A stretch of 64,000 nucleotides of DNA, taken from contig NC_135045.1 in the NCBI RefSeq assembly GCF_051020975.1, positions 9,550,501-9,614,500 on the forward strand, written 5' to 3'. The stretch comes from Osmia lignaria lignaria. Lineage: Eukaryota > Arthropoda > Insecta > Hymenoptera > Megachilidae. Of this stretch, positions 1 to 12,700 are shown in pieces. A model generated the notes under the pieces. That model saw only the letters and a list, made by a program, of their open reading frames with translations. It was not told the DNA's origin and made no database searches. Every line of letters starts with the position of its first letter. The stretch's first letter is position 1. Both the position numbers and the translations under genes were made by a program.

Positions 1-2850
1 CGCATTATTCATGATCGAGAAAATAGATCTATGATATTTTATTGGAGCGGCAATTATCCTGATTTAATCTTATATCCGAGGACGTTTAACGTTGCATTAT
101 CCTTGCTATAAATTGCTGGCATTCGAGACAAGTGACGGGTGTAATTTGCTTAATCGTAAGTACACCGCATAATCACTTTGCACGAGTACGCAAAGTACTA
201 ATCACATTGTCGTATTCTGGGCTTACTAATTTAATTAAACACTTTTGAGCTGATATATTATTATCAATAAACGTAATCTTACCTCCTCATGGTTTCATAA
301 ATATTTATTATAAATATGAACAAACTTGTGATAGAATTAATTGATTTCACAAGCAATTAATTTGTCTCGTGCGTCAGGAAATAGCAAAGGAAAAACTGTG
401 TTACGTAATTTGAAAACACTTGAATTTCTCTGGGGTTCAGAGCATCGTCAGGAATTCTTGTACGACGTTTCCGCGAAACGTTTCATTTCCTGCGAAGCAA
501 CGCGAATTGTAAATCAACGATGCGCGTTGCACAACTGCCCATTGCACTCCGGCGTATTCTTTTACGAGGTATTAAGAGCTCGTTCGATTTGGTAACCGTG
601 CGAGCGGTTCTTTTTTCTTCTTTATTTCTTTCTGATACTTTGAGAAGTCCAACGGCAAGCTCGGAAAAGGCTATCGTTGCCTAAGTACCGAAGCTTGTAT
701 CTGCCATTCATGGTGTCCAGCGTGTAAACGTATCCGAAGGAGCACTCGCTCGTGAGAAAGAAATAATCGGATCTATCCGTAAGGTCGAGCAAACGTACGG
801 GCATGATTGACTTGTTTATCAACGCGAAGGAATGAGGTCGCGCTGGCATTCCAGAAACTAACACGAAAGTTTCATTAAAATTATGTAGGCGTTAGTGGAC
901 GGGGAGAGAGGGTTTCGTCTCTCCGGACGCGTTTAGTTCGGGTCAGGGACCGCTAGGTGGCGGCGAGATCGGTGACAGTGTTCTCGCAAGTGGTCGCCCG
1001 GCATGCAGTTCAAATATACATATAGAAGTTCCGAATTGCGGTATGATAGGTGTCTGGAACAGGGATCGTCTTTTTCTTCCCTCTCCTACAATTATTAATA
1101 TTTTACCTTGGAACCAAAAATCGCAAGGGTTTGCAATTAAAAAAATTTCATTCAAGATTCACGCTATAAAGAATTTATTTATGAACATCGACGAGGATAA
1201 AACCACACGCAATTTTGTAATTTTTTCTCAATTTAATATTCTTTAAAGACGCGTTGTTGAAATTTCAATTGCTATATACTTTCAGCCGATCGTCGTTAAA
1301 TTTCCTCCCTTCATCGTGCAGAATGACGAAAGATTCTTTGTTTCATATTTCAATGGCACATAAATACATTACTCGAACACGTAAGTGAGCTCTTGAATGG
1401 CCCATCAACAACACCTCCTTCTACGTCCCGCCGTTCATCGTGTCCGGTCAATAATAAGTATAAATACTTTTATAACGGCGATATTTCAAGGTACACGAGA
1501 GATATCGTGTCGTGGGGTATCGTAGTTGTACAGCACCGGTTATACGCGCATGATCGACGAACCTACACCGGCTACGAACCTATGAAATCACGGGGGCGTT
1601 TTACGATATGTATTCTAGAAGACGCGTTTGGCTTTTGGAAGAAACATGTACTCAAATAGTCGCCTTATAAAGTACAATCTCTTAACAATAACAGAGTTAT
1701 AAATGCAGTGTTTGCACGTTGTTGAATAACGTTTATTTCAAATTATAACGTAACAAAGAATGATTTCGAGTCATTATAAAATTTCCAAATAGATTTATTA
1801 TTAAAGTCGTCGAATACAGAAGGAATAGAATGCATACAGATACAGGAAGGAAGTATACGATCCATTCGTCTTACCGTTACGTAAGATCTATCTTCACGTA
1901 TATCCCCCGGTAAGTTTCTTCCATTCATCTTCGTGGCATGAGCTTCAACTGTTCAAAACCCTATGGACACCTGGGTCTAATTTCCATATGATCGATGAAT
2001 GAATTGTTCAGGCGACTCACGAGTAGCCTGGCCGTGCTGTTCCCTCGGGCCGTCTTTGACGATCCGACGAAATACACAGCCGGACAAGTATCGTTCTTCA
2101 CGGGTGTCGTCGCCATCAAATTAACATACGAAATCCAGCCGGGTTACAGCCGTGTATATCTTGTTTAATGGCCGCCAGTTGCATTACTCGCGAGCAGAAA
2201 CGAACCTTGGTACATCACACGCCCGGGTTGTCTCGGTGTCGTTGTATAGGTCGAAACTCGATACTCGGCTCGATTCAAGACCCACGATCGATCGAACGTG
2301 GCCTGTAAAGGAAAAAAGAAAAAGAAAAAAAATCGGCTTAACAATCTTGGAACATTGCGCGGCGATCGAGAAAACGAACCCATGGGAAGTCTCACGGCGA
2401 TCGACACTGTATACGCGATTCTTTTCCTCGATTATGTAACTGGAAAATGCATGAGAGAGAGAGCGATGCTTGGAAGGAATACGATCTGACTTGAGAAATT
2501 TTCTGGAAGATAAATTGTTTGGTAATTTGGTGCCTTTGATAAGTTTTCTTTTGAAAGTTTGAAAGGGAATTAAAGATAAGGGCTGCTCTGATGCTCCCTG
2601 TTCATTTCATTTAAAATTGATAGGTAATTCGTTAATAGAATAAATTAAAACAAACTTTGAATTTCGATGTAATTAAAAGTTACGTGAAGATTACGTGAAG
2701 AAGTTTTCCTAAGATTTTATAATTGTTTTCTTGCAGAAAGTATCGAGAAATATTCTGTGCAATGAATAAAGAACAAAGCGCGAGTCTTGCGTAACTAACG
2801 AATGGCATGTGTGAGAATAGATAGAAATGTAAATCGGTGATGAGGGAGGT
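1..2850. other. Non-coding stretch, no gene seen
   Basis: The first ~340 bases are AT-rich with no structure I can assign. A CpG-richer patch lies around 880-1010. Open frames here are under 100 codons, occur on both strands and overlap each other, and none resembles a protein family. An A-rich purine run sits near 2309-2331. Nothing supports a gene, RNA gene or mobile element. Confidence 0.6.
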
Positions 2851-2851
2851 T

Positions 2852-2889
2852 CTAAGCTAATGGGAAAATATTTTCTGTTGCAGGTAAGA
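2852..2889 (+). other. Candidate recursive-splicing ratchet point
   Basis: A branch-point-like CTAAT (2857-2861) is followed by a short pyrimidine-rich tract ending in CAG at 2881-2883, joined directly to a good donor, GTAAGA (2884-2889). In long insect introns, acceptor and donor motifs fused at one point with no exon between are the hallmark of ratchet points, which remove an intron in steps. The sequence shows only the motif; function is inferred. It could instead be a chance acceptor, or the start of a small exon ending at the weaker donor near 2958. Confidence 0.3.
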
Positions 2890-2961
2890 ACGAGTCTCCG
2901 TATCAACTTTGTGAACATTGATCTTCTGCCGTGGCTTTTCCTCTGATATGTTTTAAGGTAA

Positions 2962-5900
2962 CAGAATTCAGAATGCATTAATTTTTTTTAGAGGATTTTA
3001 TTTTATTTTTATAGATCTTCTACAAATTGATTACATACAATATTAATATAAAACTTATAACAATCCGAGCAAAGAAACCCTGAAAACCCTCAATTTATAT
3101 CTTTCTTGCGTGTTTAATTAATAGCGTAATTTTCCTAACAACCGTAGAAAAATGAGCGTAAGTAAATCGGTCTCGTAAATCCTGTACCAGGTATTGCCAT
3201 GAGAGATTACAAGTCGCGGCGAAACGAATCGGGCGACACAGTCTATTTTCAAAGATGATGCGAGGGCGTCGCATCGGTTATTCAGGACAGCGGTTAATTA
3301 CGTTCCTCCGTAATCCTATTAACTGTTGGCATCGGCCAAGTGGAGGTCCTTTCTGTTCGTTGCTTATTGCCTCTCTCAACCTGCTCCAGTTTCAATAAAA
3401 GCAAAGGTGGTCGCGTTCGTTCGTTATTGCTGCGACGATGAATTAGTCGACGCGTGTTCATGCACGAGTCGAGAATGCAGTTACGTTGTCTTACGACACG
3501 ACACGAATCGCACGACCTTGTTCGATGTTTCCGATAGCGTGTTCGTGTAGCTTGTACGATTTCGACACAGAGAATTGTCGCGCGTGTTACATGGGGGAAC
3601 AGCTTGGCCCGGGATTACATCGTTGCGACACTCGTGTGTTATGGGAAGCATTTGAAGTTCTGGGTGTCAACCCTTAAAATACCAAGCGGAATACATCCGA
3701 GTACTTCAAGAAAATTTAGGTAAATTTCAGGCATTTTTAATTTCAAGTTTCGAAAATATAAAAGTAAGTACCGTGCGTCGCCGACCTTCCCGATGGATTC
3801 TTGATATTTCTAAGGGTACACGCCTTGAATAGCTTGAGATAAAGAGAACAAATTCTAAGTCAAGCAAATGAATTGTTTCGTAAACACTGATTCGTTAATC
3901 ATCGATAAAAGCTCAAGGTTACACGGAAAGAATATAATCTCAGTAATCATTAGAAATAGGCAAGAATTTCAAAACAGGGACTCAGAAATCACATGGTAGT
4001 ATAATTCGCATAGGTTTATCGGTACTATAGTGAAATTACAGGTAGCACGTAATTTGGAGTTAGACCTCCTGTAATGCAAGGCTTTGAACTATTACTTAGA
4101 AAGGATAGATCATCATAGCATCGCGTTTACGACGGTGTATCAGTATTTGAACTGAAAGTTGCAACATGTGTCGAACGCGTAGCTAGAATGTATCGAGTAG
4201 AATGGGATACTGATGATCCTAGATTCCCGCGATACGCCGTAGATCCCCAGAGATCCATAGGAACTGATAATAGATCTCGGTTTCCTAGAATACAACGCAG
4301 ATACTACAAACCTCTTAGATCTTCTGACTGTATAAATTATGTAGGAAACTCCAAATTCGTGTAACCAGATAGGATTCCTATTAAATCAATACGATTTTGT
4401 AAGACGTTAGTAGATGATAGTCTTCGTGCCTCAAACGCTAAATGTATCGTAAAAAGACCCTGAAAAGAAAATCAGGAGGCATGTGAAACACAAATGGTCA
4501 AGAACAATAGAAAGCGAAGGTGAATCTGGAAAAGGTAGAATCGTGTTAACAGTTCCTTCGAAAACGTAAGATAATCGGGAGTCAGCTGGCGATAATTGTG
4601 TCGTTTCCAAACTGGTCGCATGCCTACGCGTTACGAATACCAGCGTCGAACGAGGCCAGGATTTACTCTCGATCGTAGACTTCTCTAGCTCGATTCGTTC
4701 GAGGCTACTTCGCGAACCGTATAAAGTCGGCCCCCAGGCACCAGGGTGGCACCCAGTGACGACACTGTTCGTCACATTTTTTTCTCCGTCTATCTCTCCG
4801 AAAATGGAACTCGTACACACCTATCTCGGATGCGATGCGAGCCGTTCACGATGATCCTTGAAACCTAGCGAGCGGATCGATGCATTTTGAAATATCGTGA
4901 AGATCTTAACGCGATTGATGTTCCTTGAATCCTATCTTCTGCTTCGTGCAACCTAGAATTAAATTTCTATAGACTTTCAGTGAAATTTATTTAATTCTTG
5001 AACGCCTGTTATTTTCCATCCGACAACAATCGCTTTGCACTATTGTCGATAAAAATATTTGCCGCTTCTTCGAGGCGTGAAAGGCTGCTACGAGTCATAA
5101 TATACGGCGTTGTTCGTGCGGTACGTGATAAGCAGAACCTTTATACATTTTAATGACGAGGTTATAAATTGTACCTCGGAGGTTCAGCTTTTTTCGATCC
5201 TTATAGAGCCATACGCAAGGTTAACTTTCTTTGTTACAACGAACGCGTTCGTTATTGCCGCTCGTACAGAGTTACGTATTAGTGCATGAGTAACGTTATT
5301 GACACGGTCGGTGCTAAAAACAGTAACGAAAGACACCGTACAATTTATGTACACGTTGTCCTTAGGCTTGTTTCGAAATTGCGACAACGCCCTTCGTTAT
5401 TTGCCAGCTGAGAAAAATTTAGTGTTTCATTTGTAGCAATTAATTATTTGCACCAAGATTGATGTAAATCATAACACTTCTCTATTTACCCTGCTCGATG
5501 TAATTGCGGTTCTCTTGTTTATTTGTTAACGTCAATTTCATTTTTATCCGTGGTTCACCTCGGATTAATCAATGCCAATTGAATCAATCTCATTAACAAT
5601 ATTTCATGCCCGTTTGTAAGATACTTCCTGTTCGTGGCTTGAATCAACGCCTACCTTAACCCTTTGTCTTTTAACATCGAGTCATACTCGTTGCACATAG
5701 CAGTTTGTCGCTCAATTATCATTTTCATTCATTTCTTCAACGAATCGTAATTTTATACTTCTTTTTATGGGACGAAGTGAAAAGCAGCATATCAGGTGTC
5801 GCGGTCGCTGAATCAGCTGACAAACGGATTCGCGACACACCCTGTACGTACGTTTATTCCCTATCGCGTTATGTAAGGGATCTCTGCATGCTCACCTGCT

Positions 5901-8846
5901 GTCTCGATGCTTTACGAGAAACGTTACTCACTGTTATTCTTATTAACTATTCCCTGACGTTGCAGCGATCCTGCTACGAGCGACGCGATACGATCTGCCG
6001 CGGACGATCTTGCCGCAACCATAATCGTATTGTGATCATTGATTACGCTCTGCGTTCCTCGAGGAACACGCTCGCGTTGGCGCGGTTGCACGCGATTCTC
6101 GCCACTTGGCTGTGTAACGTTTAGTAACGATCAGCCAAGGGAATTCTAATTGACGAGCAAAGATTCTGGGTCTCTTCTCAAAATGATCAAGAAACTCCGT
6201 AAAATTCATTTTGCCTGTGGAATTAGAAATGAGAAATCATTGGGCTATGAGAGATAGGAATCGAAGATTACTACTCTGCATAGAAAGAACTGTGGTAGTT
6301 ATTATCGTATTAGGTTCAATAGGTGCAGAAAGTTAGGTATTCGATTATTAAGGAGAAAAGAATGTCAGTTCCATCGTGTGAAATGGGTTTCATCGTTCCT
6401 TCATTATGCAACGGCAGTGAGAAATCCCGTAATTGCATTCGATATTTCAGTTCGACTTTTTCTTCTGATCGTTCTTGAATGTAATCAAGTGAAAATTATT
6501 AACACATTAAGTGCTGCGTTGAAAATATTTCCACAGTGGAAACGGATATATAGTCAGACATATTGAAACTGCAATCAGTAAATGACATCGTTTCCTCAGT
6601 GATTTCCACTGTATTCAATGTATAAGTTATCGCATAAAATAGATAACAGTTTTCAAGAAGTACTGATTGGCCACTGTTTCGCGTATATATCATTGTTAAT
6701 AACGACATCAATGTCAGCTTAAGCAACAATAAGGAAGGTTTTCAAAGTCGAGCCGCGTTTATACTGGACACATGTTAATCCATGGGCTCGGTGTTGGTGC
6801 ATGGTCGTTCGCAAGGTGGTCAATCAGTCCAAGTGCCAAGAAATTGCTCCACGGATGGTTTACTGCTACGAAGCAGCGTAAATCTCGGTCAACAATACGG
6901 CTGGAAAACATAACGAGGCGAAGGCCGTAGGTTGCGATGCTGATGATCTCGTTTTCTTCGTTTCAAATGGAAATTCTCGTTTAGCTCGTTTCTTCGTCCA
7001 GTCTATTCTGTCGTAACAACATCAAAAGCGTTTGGAAACTAACAAGTTTGTCAGTTGCTTGAATTTCTTAAACACATTTCAACTCGAGTCCATATTTCCA
7101 AATAAATTTGGAAATATTCGATGAGTAGTTAAGTTTTTTAATAGCTTCAATTTCTCAAAGATTTCTGTACGCCTTTTATTGTTCGAAATTATGAAAATTG
7201 TTCCGTGCATCCTCTGAAATAATAAGAAAATGAAACGGTCGGCATAGGTGCCGGCACGAGAGAAAGGCCCGATGTTAATGGCCGACCGCGCATCGCGAAA
7301 ACGAAAATAAATCGAGCCGAGTTCACGGCACGCAGTCACTTTGCAGGACCGTGACATGAATGTCGATTCGCGAGGCCCGTACGTGTGCCTTTATACGCGA
7401 TTAAACTTTTTACGACGCAATTGTGTCGACTATACGTACTCGTTGGTCGATCGTAATTCAAATCTTGTTCGTACGGATACAAATCTCGACGTACGCGACA
7501 ATTTTCACGGTATTACTGTGCCATTCAGTCAATAATTACCTCCGTTGGATTAGTAATTTTCGTGAGATCGTTATCAAAGGGTTCCGGAGAGAAATTTCAC
7601 GGTGGATTTCTGGTGCACGCTCGCCATTATCCCATTTTCGCGGTGATTTTTCGGCGAAACGATAATACGAGGTTTGATCGCCGAGCCAAACGAAGGGGAG
7701 CATCTTTCACCGCGTACAAAGCTTAATTACGCAGGCCCATAATGAAGGGTCTTGTTCGATCGTGCAGCATCTTCGCGAGCGTTGTTAACGAAGAAAAAAA
7801 TCTCGTTATCTTGATGGGAGGCCGATAAACCGGCACAATAAGCTGACAAGCGGCTCTCGCATCTCAAAGACGACCCGGTTATTTTGTCTGTGCTTTAATA
7901 AGGGACCTCCTCGATCTATTCGATGTCTACCCATCCCGATCCTCCCCTTCGTATCGCAACGGCATTCTCCGTCACGATCGACCAATTCTTAAAACGATCA
8001 TCGACAATTAGAGGGTTTGTGTCTATGATCGATCGTGGACGCGTGATTCTTCGTTCGATGGTGAGTATTTTCTGAAAGGCACGCGTCGAGGTCGAGTTCA
8101 AGGTTCGATTCGTTTCATCCTTGGATTTGAAAGCCTGTCGCGAAGAATGGTCAGAATTTCAAAAGGTACATTTTTATAAATTAAAGCATTAGATTGGATA
8201 ATTAGTTTTCGTTAATCCATAATATTGGGTGTCGCACCATATTCGGATTTTCCACTTTGCCACTGAACAGCTTCGAGGATGATGAAATTCTTTTTAAATA
8301 TATCTGCATTGTAAACCTGATCGTTACCAAAGTCGTAAAATCTATAATTACCAGATCGTCGGCGATTAACCTCGGTCGGATCGCGATTACCAAATTGCAA
8401 GCTGGGCGAATCTGCGCGTCACCGGCGCGCTATTACGCCGGCAGAAACCTTAATCACGTGAACAAATTGAAAGATCGATCGGAACGATTGTTCTCGGGTA
8501 AAAAACTGTTCTTGTTGAAAGGATGCAAACTGGCGAAATAAAAAAATAGAGTGTAATAGCGGAGACGAGGTCTCGCTAAGCTGCGTCCCAAGCATCGAAG
8601 TCTCCGGTTCTGCTCGAACGAGAGATCCTTGGCGCGAGGCCAGGCTGCGATTCATTTTGCATCGTGAACGCGAAGCGGTTGACCGAGAAAACCGCTAGAT
8701 TCTTGCCCACCCACTGTCGTTAATCTAATCGAATCGTCTAGTAGAGGCCGATCTCGTAACCGTGAGCGAGTTTCTCACGAGTGGAACGTTACGCGATGCA
8801 CGGTGCACGGTGCACGTGAACGAACCGCAACAACTAGCACATTTAC
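2962..8846. other. Non-coding stretch, no gene seen
   Basis: Mostly unique DNA. 3000-3060 is AT-rich; 3230-3620 and 7240-7450 are CpG-richer. The longest open frame, 139 codons on the plus strand at 5705-6124, has no recognisable motif. A donor-like GTGAGT at 8059 has no convincing partner acceptor. At 8799-8820 a GGTGCAC heptamer is repeated next to a CACGTG E-box, just outside the piggyBac-type relic. No tRNA, rRNA or conserved protein was recognised. Confidence 0.55.
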
Positions 8847-9004
8847 TTAACACTAGGTTTACCGATATTTCTTATATATCTATCTCTACCGACACGGGTC
8901 AATTCGATGCATGAAGAAAATCACATATTTTCTTTAAAAAACAACTGCAAAAATGAAATAATTATACACAATAATCTTATAAATAAAACTATGAGATATA
9001 CAGA

Positions 9005-9399
9005 TATTCGCACACCGTTTAAAACAGAATACGTCGTTTAAAATTGGACCAAATAACTTGAGGTTTCTCGAGAAGCTATACAAATTAATTTACTAATTGT
9101 AAGATATTTAATAAGACTTGTAACTTCTAAGTGCATTGACCGATTTCGATGAAATTTTCAGCATACACATAACATACTTAAATTTACAAATGTCATATTT
9201 TAAATTTTCATTACAGGCTCAAATGAAAAAGTTAAAAAATTGCCTTTTACTATTTTTTCCCCGATTTCGACAAATTGTAATCTTTTAAAACGACAAAAGC
9301 ACATACCTTAGGAAATTAATTTGTATAGCTTCTCGAGAAACCGCAAGTCATTTGGTCCAATTTTAAACGAGGTATTCTGTTTTAAACCGTGTGCGAATA
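9005..9399. mobile_element. Long-inverted-repeat MITE nested in the piggyBac relic
   Basis: Two 86-bp arms, 9005-9090 and 9314-9399, are inverted complements with only about five mismatches. Both outer ends read TATTCGCACAC in the inward direction. The ~220-bp centre is AT-rich and non-coding. Long arms, a small non-coding centre and no transposase fit a non-autonomous foldback or long-TIR MITE. The arms diverge much less than the ends of the surrounding piggyBac relic, so the inner element may be younger or under gene-conversion-like correction. I could not define a convincing target-site duplication, so the exact ends are uncertain, and it could instead be an internal palindrome of the host element. 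Confidence 0.7.
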
Positions 9400-9462
9400 C
9401 TTTTGTGTATAGCTGTATGTGTACATAAAATTTATAATATTTAACATTATGTTACATTACAT

Positions 9463-9660
9463 TTATTCCGCGCATGTTTTGCAGATGTACTTAATTTCGC
9501 TTACACATTTTCCGCAAACGGTCTTCTTACATTATGTACAGGTATTGTTGGTTTTGTTTCTTTTGCAATATGCGATTTGGCAAGCCTTTCGTCCTTGTGG
9601 AATATTTGGCGACGGATGATCAATATTTTGTTGGTCTTCTTCTTCTTTGCCGACAAGTTC
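9463..9660 (-). pseudogene. piggyBac transposase C-terminal cysteine-rich remnant
   Basis: Read on the minus strand from about 9660 to a TAA at 9463-9465, this gives roughly 65 residues: an acidic linker (KEEEDQQ), then a cysteine-rich tail. The tail has a CX4C pair, then CKRNKTNN, then four close CXXC-like pairs (CT-stop-C, CGKC, CKTC) before the natural stop. This spacing matches the zinc-binding C-terminal domain of piggyBac transposases, which helps recognise the terminal repeats. One in-frame TAA falls inside the domain, replacing the second residue of the Thr-X-Cys group. The DDD catalytic core is absent, because the fragment begins right beside the right-hand terminal repeat. It is a dead remnant; the cysteine framework is nevertheless well preserved. 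Confidence 0.75.
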
Positions 9661-9747
9661 TTCGGCCAATTGAAAAAGAAAATTCTTTCAGGATAAATTT
9701 GAGTTCGAAATGAGTCAAAATGACTCGTCTGGTAAATCCAGTGTTAA

Positions 9748-12700
9748 TAAAGTTATCCACGAGGTGGTGTACAGGTTCGAATTTAATACAAATCTCAGAG
9801 GTGGATCTGCAGAGGATCGTAAAGAAATTCTTATTGACTGCAGAGATTATTTAAGTTTTCCTTACCTCGACTGTTTCTACTCTCGATAATGATTACACAT
9901 TACTCGTCGAAAAAGCTTAATCGTTGCTATGAATTTACCACTTACGGTGCGTTTACTGCGACGGAATCTCCCGTGGCGAAAGGATTAATCAAATACATCC
10001 ACCTGGAGATACTCTCGCCCGTATTAACACGACGTTCTAGACGGAGATTTAATCGATTTACGATTATATCCTCCACTTTTTGCAAATCGAGCGCTATTCC
10101 ACGAAAGCAACGAGAAGCGGAGAAACTAGTTTTTCGAAATACAAGAAAACGTAGAAAAATGATGAGGATTATCGTTTATCTTCGACTGGTTCCATTCGTT
10201 CGGAGCAATTTCATTGGCAAATGATCCGGTGCTTCATTCGAGGTGAATTTAAACCGGTTTCTCATACGACGGACGCGTAAAACTGAAAGGATGAAAATAA
10301 AATAATAATCTTGTTGTTTTGAGCATACGCAGGCGATATCTTAGAGAGGAATCCAGAGCGAACGCGTCGGGCCAAGTGAGCCGTGCAAACTTGTCGCGTA
10401 AATCGCATCGGTTGCTTGCACCGCGGTGGCATGCAGAAACAGCTAAAGTGCAGCATCGTAAACCTTGATTTCTTTCTGTCCCCGTTGTTCTTTCCCTCTT
10501 TCTCAATGTCCCTTCGGTCTCTCTTTCGGTGAACGAAGGAGGCTGACTCTCGATCGTCGGCTGGCAAGTGGAGCACGCCTATAAAATAAATAGCGGCGAA
10601 CCTTGCCTGCTTCGGTTGCTATTGAACTTTCCAAGTCGCTATAAACCTTTCGGTGCTCCTTTCTCCGGGTTTGTCGCACGTGCCTTATCGATTCTCCCGT
10701 CTAATCGATCCACGTTCCTCTCCTCGATCGTAGTCGCGATGCTAACGAACTCCGGAGGAACCCGGGGGTGAATCTTTCGCGACAGATCCGCTCGGGCTCT
10801 AAAGAGATCAGCTTCGATGAAAATGAAGAACCGAAGAGAGATAATGAGATTTGGAAAGCGTCAGAGCGAAGATGGTATTTCCGATGCCATTAGCAGCGGA
10901 TAAATCGAAGGTACGAAAAGCGATCAATGGGATGAGTCAAGAGGAAAATGAATAATAGAGCCGAATGGAGATAAATACGGTCGACCTGCGGTCGGTACTC
11001 AATTAAAATGCTTTTATCGCTTCAGAGAACCGGATTCCCTTTTGAAAAACTCCGCTACGTTTTAATCCGCTTAGAGATCAGCCGCGAGATTATCGCGTGC
11101 ATCCGGACGATTCAATAATAATTATTCTTTTCAAGCTGTGTCTCTCAACGTCGACTATTTTTCCCATTGGCGTTCCATTAACAGGCTTTTTACGATTTCT
11201 CGAACTACATCGTTGACGAAGAGGGTAGTTTGTTTGAATTGCTCGATTCAAAAAAATTAATCTTCTCCATTAACATTCTATTTTCTCGTTTCGACTTGTT
11301 TCTTACTAATAATAATTGAAACACGAAACGAAGTACTGTCTAAGTAAAAAATTAGAAAAATGTTAATCTAAGATGGTCGTCACTTTAACGATATTGGTTT
11401 CGTTACAATCTCGGTTAATTGTAACAGAAATTCTGCTGTTATCGAAACGGATACAAGTTTTGTAACTCGTTTTAGCATCGTTTAGGCAATGTTTTGCGAC
11501 AAGGAATCGCGTAAAAGGTTGGCTCAAGGCTGGCCTTTCAATTAGATCACGATACTGGGTTACTCGTAGGTGCATCCACGTTCATAATTAGTTCGAAGAT
11601 TTTTTAGATCATACCAAAGACGTGGATCGCCGGCCAAGAATCTTTGGTATTCCGCTTTGAAGTTTTACCGAGTGAAGGAATCGCAGTTAGCGGGTTGTTG
11701 CGTTTGGAGAAAGATTCCATTTATCTCGTTGAACAAACGAGGCTTCTGAGATTAATGAAACAAGAATGACTGAACGTATACAGAGATATGTATCAAGAGA
11801 TATTCTGTTTTTTCTTCAAATCTCATTAAAAGAGACTGTTCTGCGTTGAAAATTTCAGATGAAAGATTCGAGAACTAGTCTCGATATTTCTTCAATCTTT
11901 TCGATGTATTCCTATCAGACACGTAAGATCCTTCTCAAAGTTCATTGAATTATGAACCATGCTATCGGTTGCTCGATCGATCGGATCGATCGCTTAAAAT
12001 CGAGCAGCTATTATCATTCCATTCCGGTCTCTTGGATTATGCTAGGTAATGCAGTATTATTGCTACTCTCTGGCATGGATTTTAATTATCACCAATCGTG
12101 TAACGATCTGGTATTTAATTATTAACGATTACTAATCAATTTTAACGCTACACCTCTAAAGATTCTTGTTAATAATCAACTTGGATGTTTCTAGTACCCT
12201 AAGATCTTCGCTGATATAAATTCACCTATAAACTATAAATTACAATTGATAGATAATTGCTACATTGCATAGAAATAAATAAAATAAATTGCATATCAAA
12301 ATCACGAATACTTGATATATAGAAGCTATCTTTCTTGATACGAGAGTTCGCCTCGAAGGAAGAGACATCGAAAAATGCCATCGACAAAGATTTCGCCGTT
12401 ATTTATGAGTCGGTGTAAAAACGAATACGAGTTACTCCGTAAGTTGTGCTGAAAAATCAGATTACAATTGGCTGGTGGCGTAGACAGGGAACGAGGAGCC
12501 ACCTTCTGGGCACGCGTTGATAAGCCTGAAATATGGAACGAAGTATCGCACGAAAAGCGTACACGATGAAATATGGCGAACGATGGTACCGGTTCATTTT
12601 TACTGTTACTTCGACGTCTGTTAGGAACCTTTACAAAGGACAATGCCTCGCTCCAGGCAACTTTGAGAGATGTCCATCGAATGGATTCTATAAATGGTAC

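Larger units (their letters stand above)
8851..9743 (-). mobile_element. piggyBac-type transposon relic, internally deleted
   Basis: The ends are CACTAGGTTTACC at 8851 and its imperfect inverted counterpart at 9731-9743 (reverse complement CACTGGATTTACC). Each is flanked directly by TTAA (8847-8850 and 9744-9747), the obligatory piggyBac target site. Subterminal parts are also related: a GACACGGGTCA block on the left answers GACGAGTCATTTTGACTC on the right. At 893 bp it is far shorter than an autonomous piggyBac (usually over 2 kb), and only the 3' end of the transposase remains, on the minus strand. A separate inverted-repeat element occupies 9005-9399. The TTAA sites and terminal repeats are seen directly; family assignment rests on them together with the transposase tail. 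Confidence 0.8.

Noticed and set aside
5655..5700. TTAACCCTTTGTC followed by a GAGTCATACTC palindrome, reminiscent of a piggyBac-type end
   Set aside because: No second inverted end and no target-site duplication found at a plausible distance.
5705..6124. 139-codon frame on the plus strand
   Set aside because: No motif or recognisable segment, and no acceptor, donor or promoter pair around it.
8090..8115. GGTTCGATTC resembling a tRNA B box
   Set aside because: No A box at the right distance and no acceptor-stem pairing.
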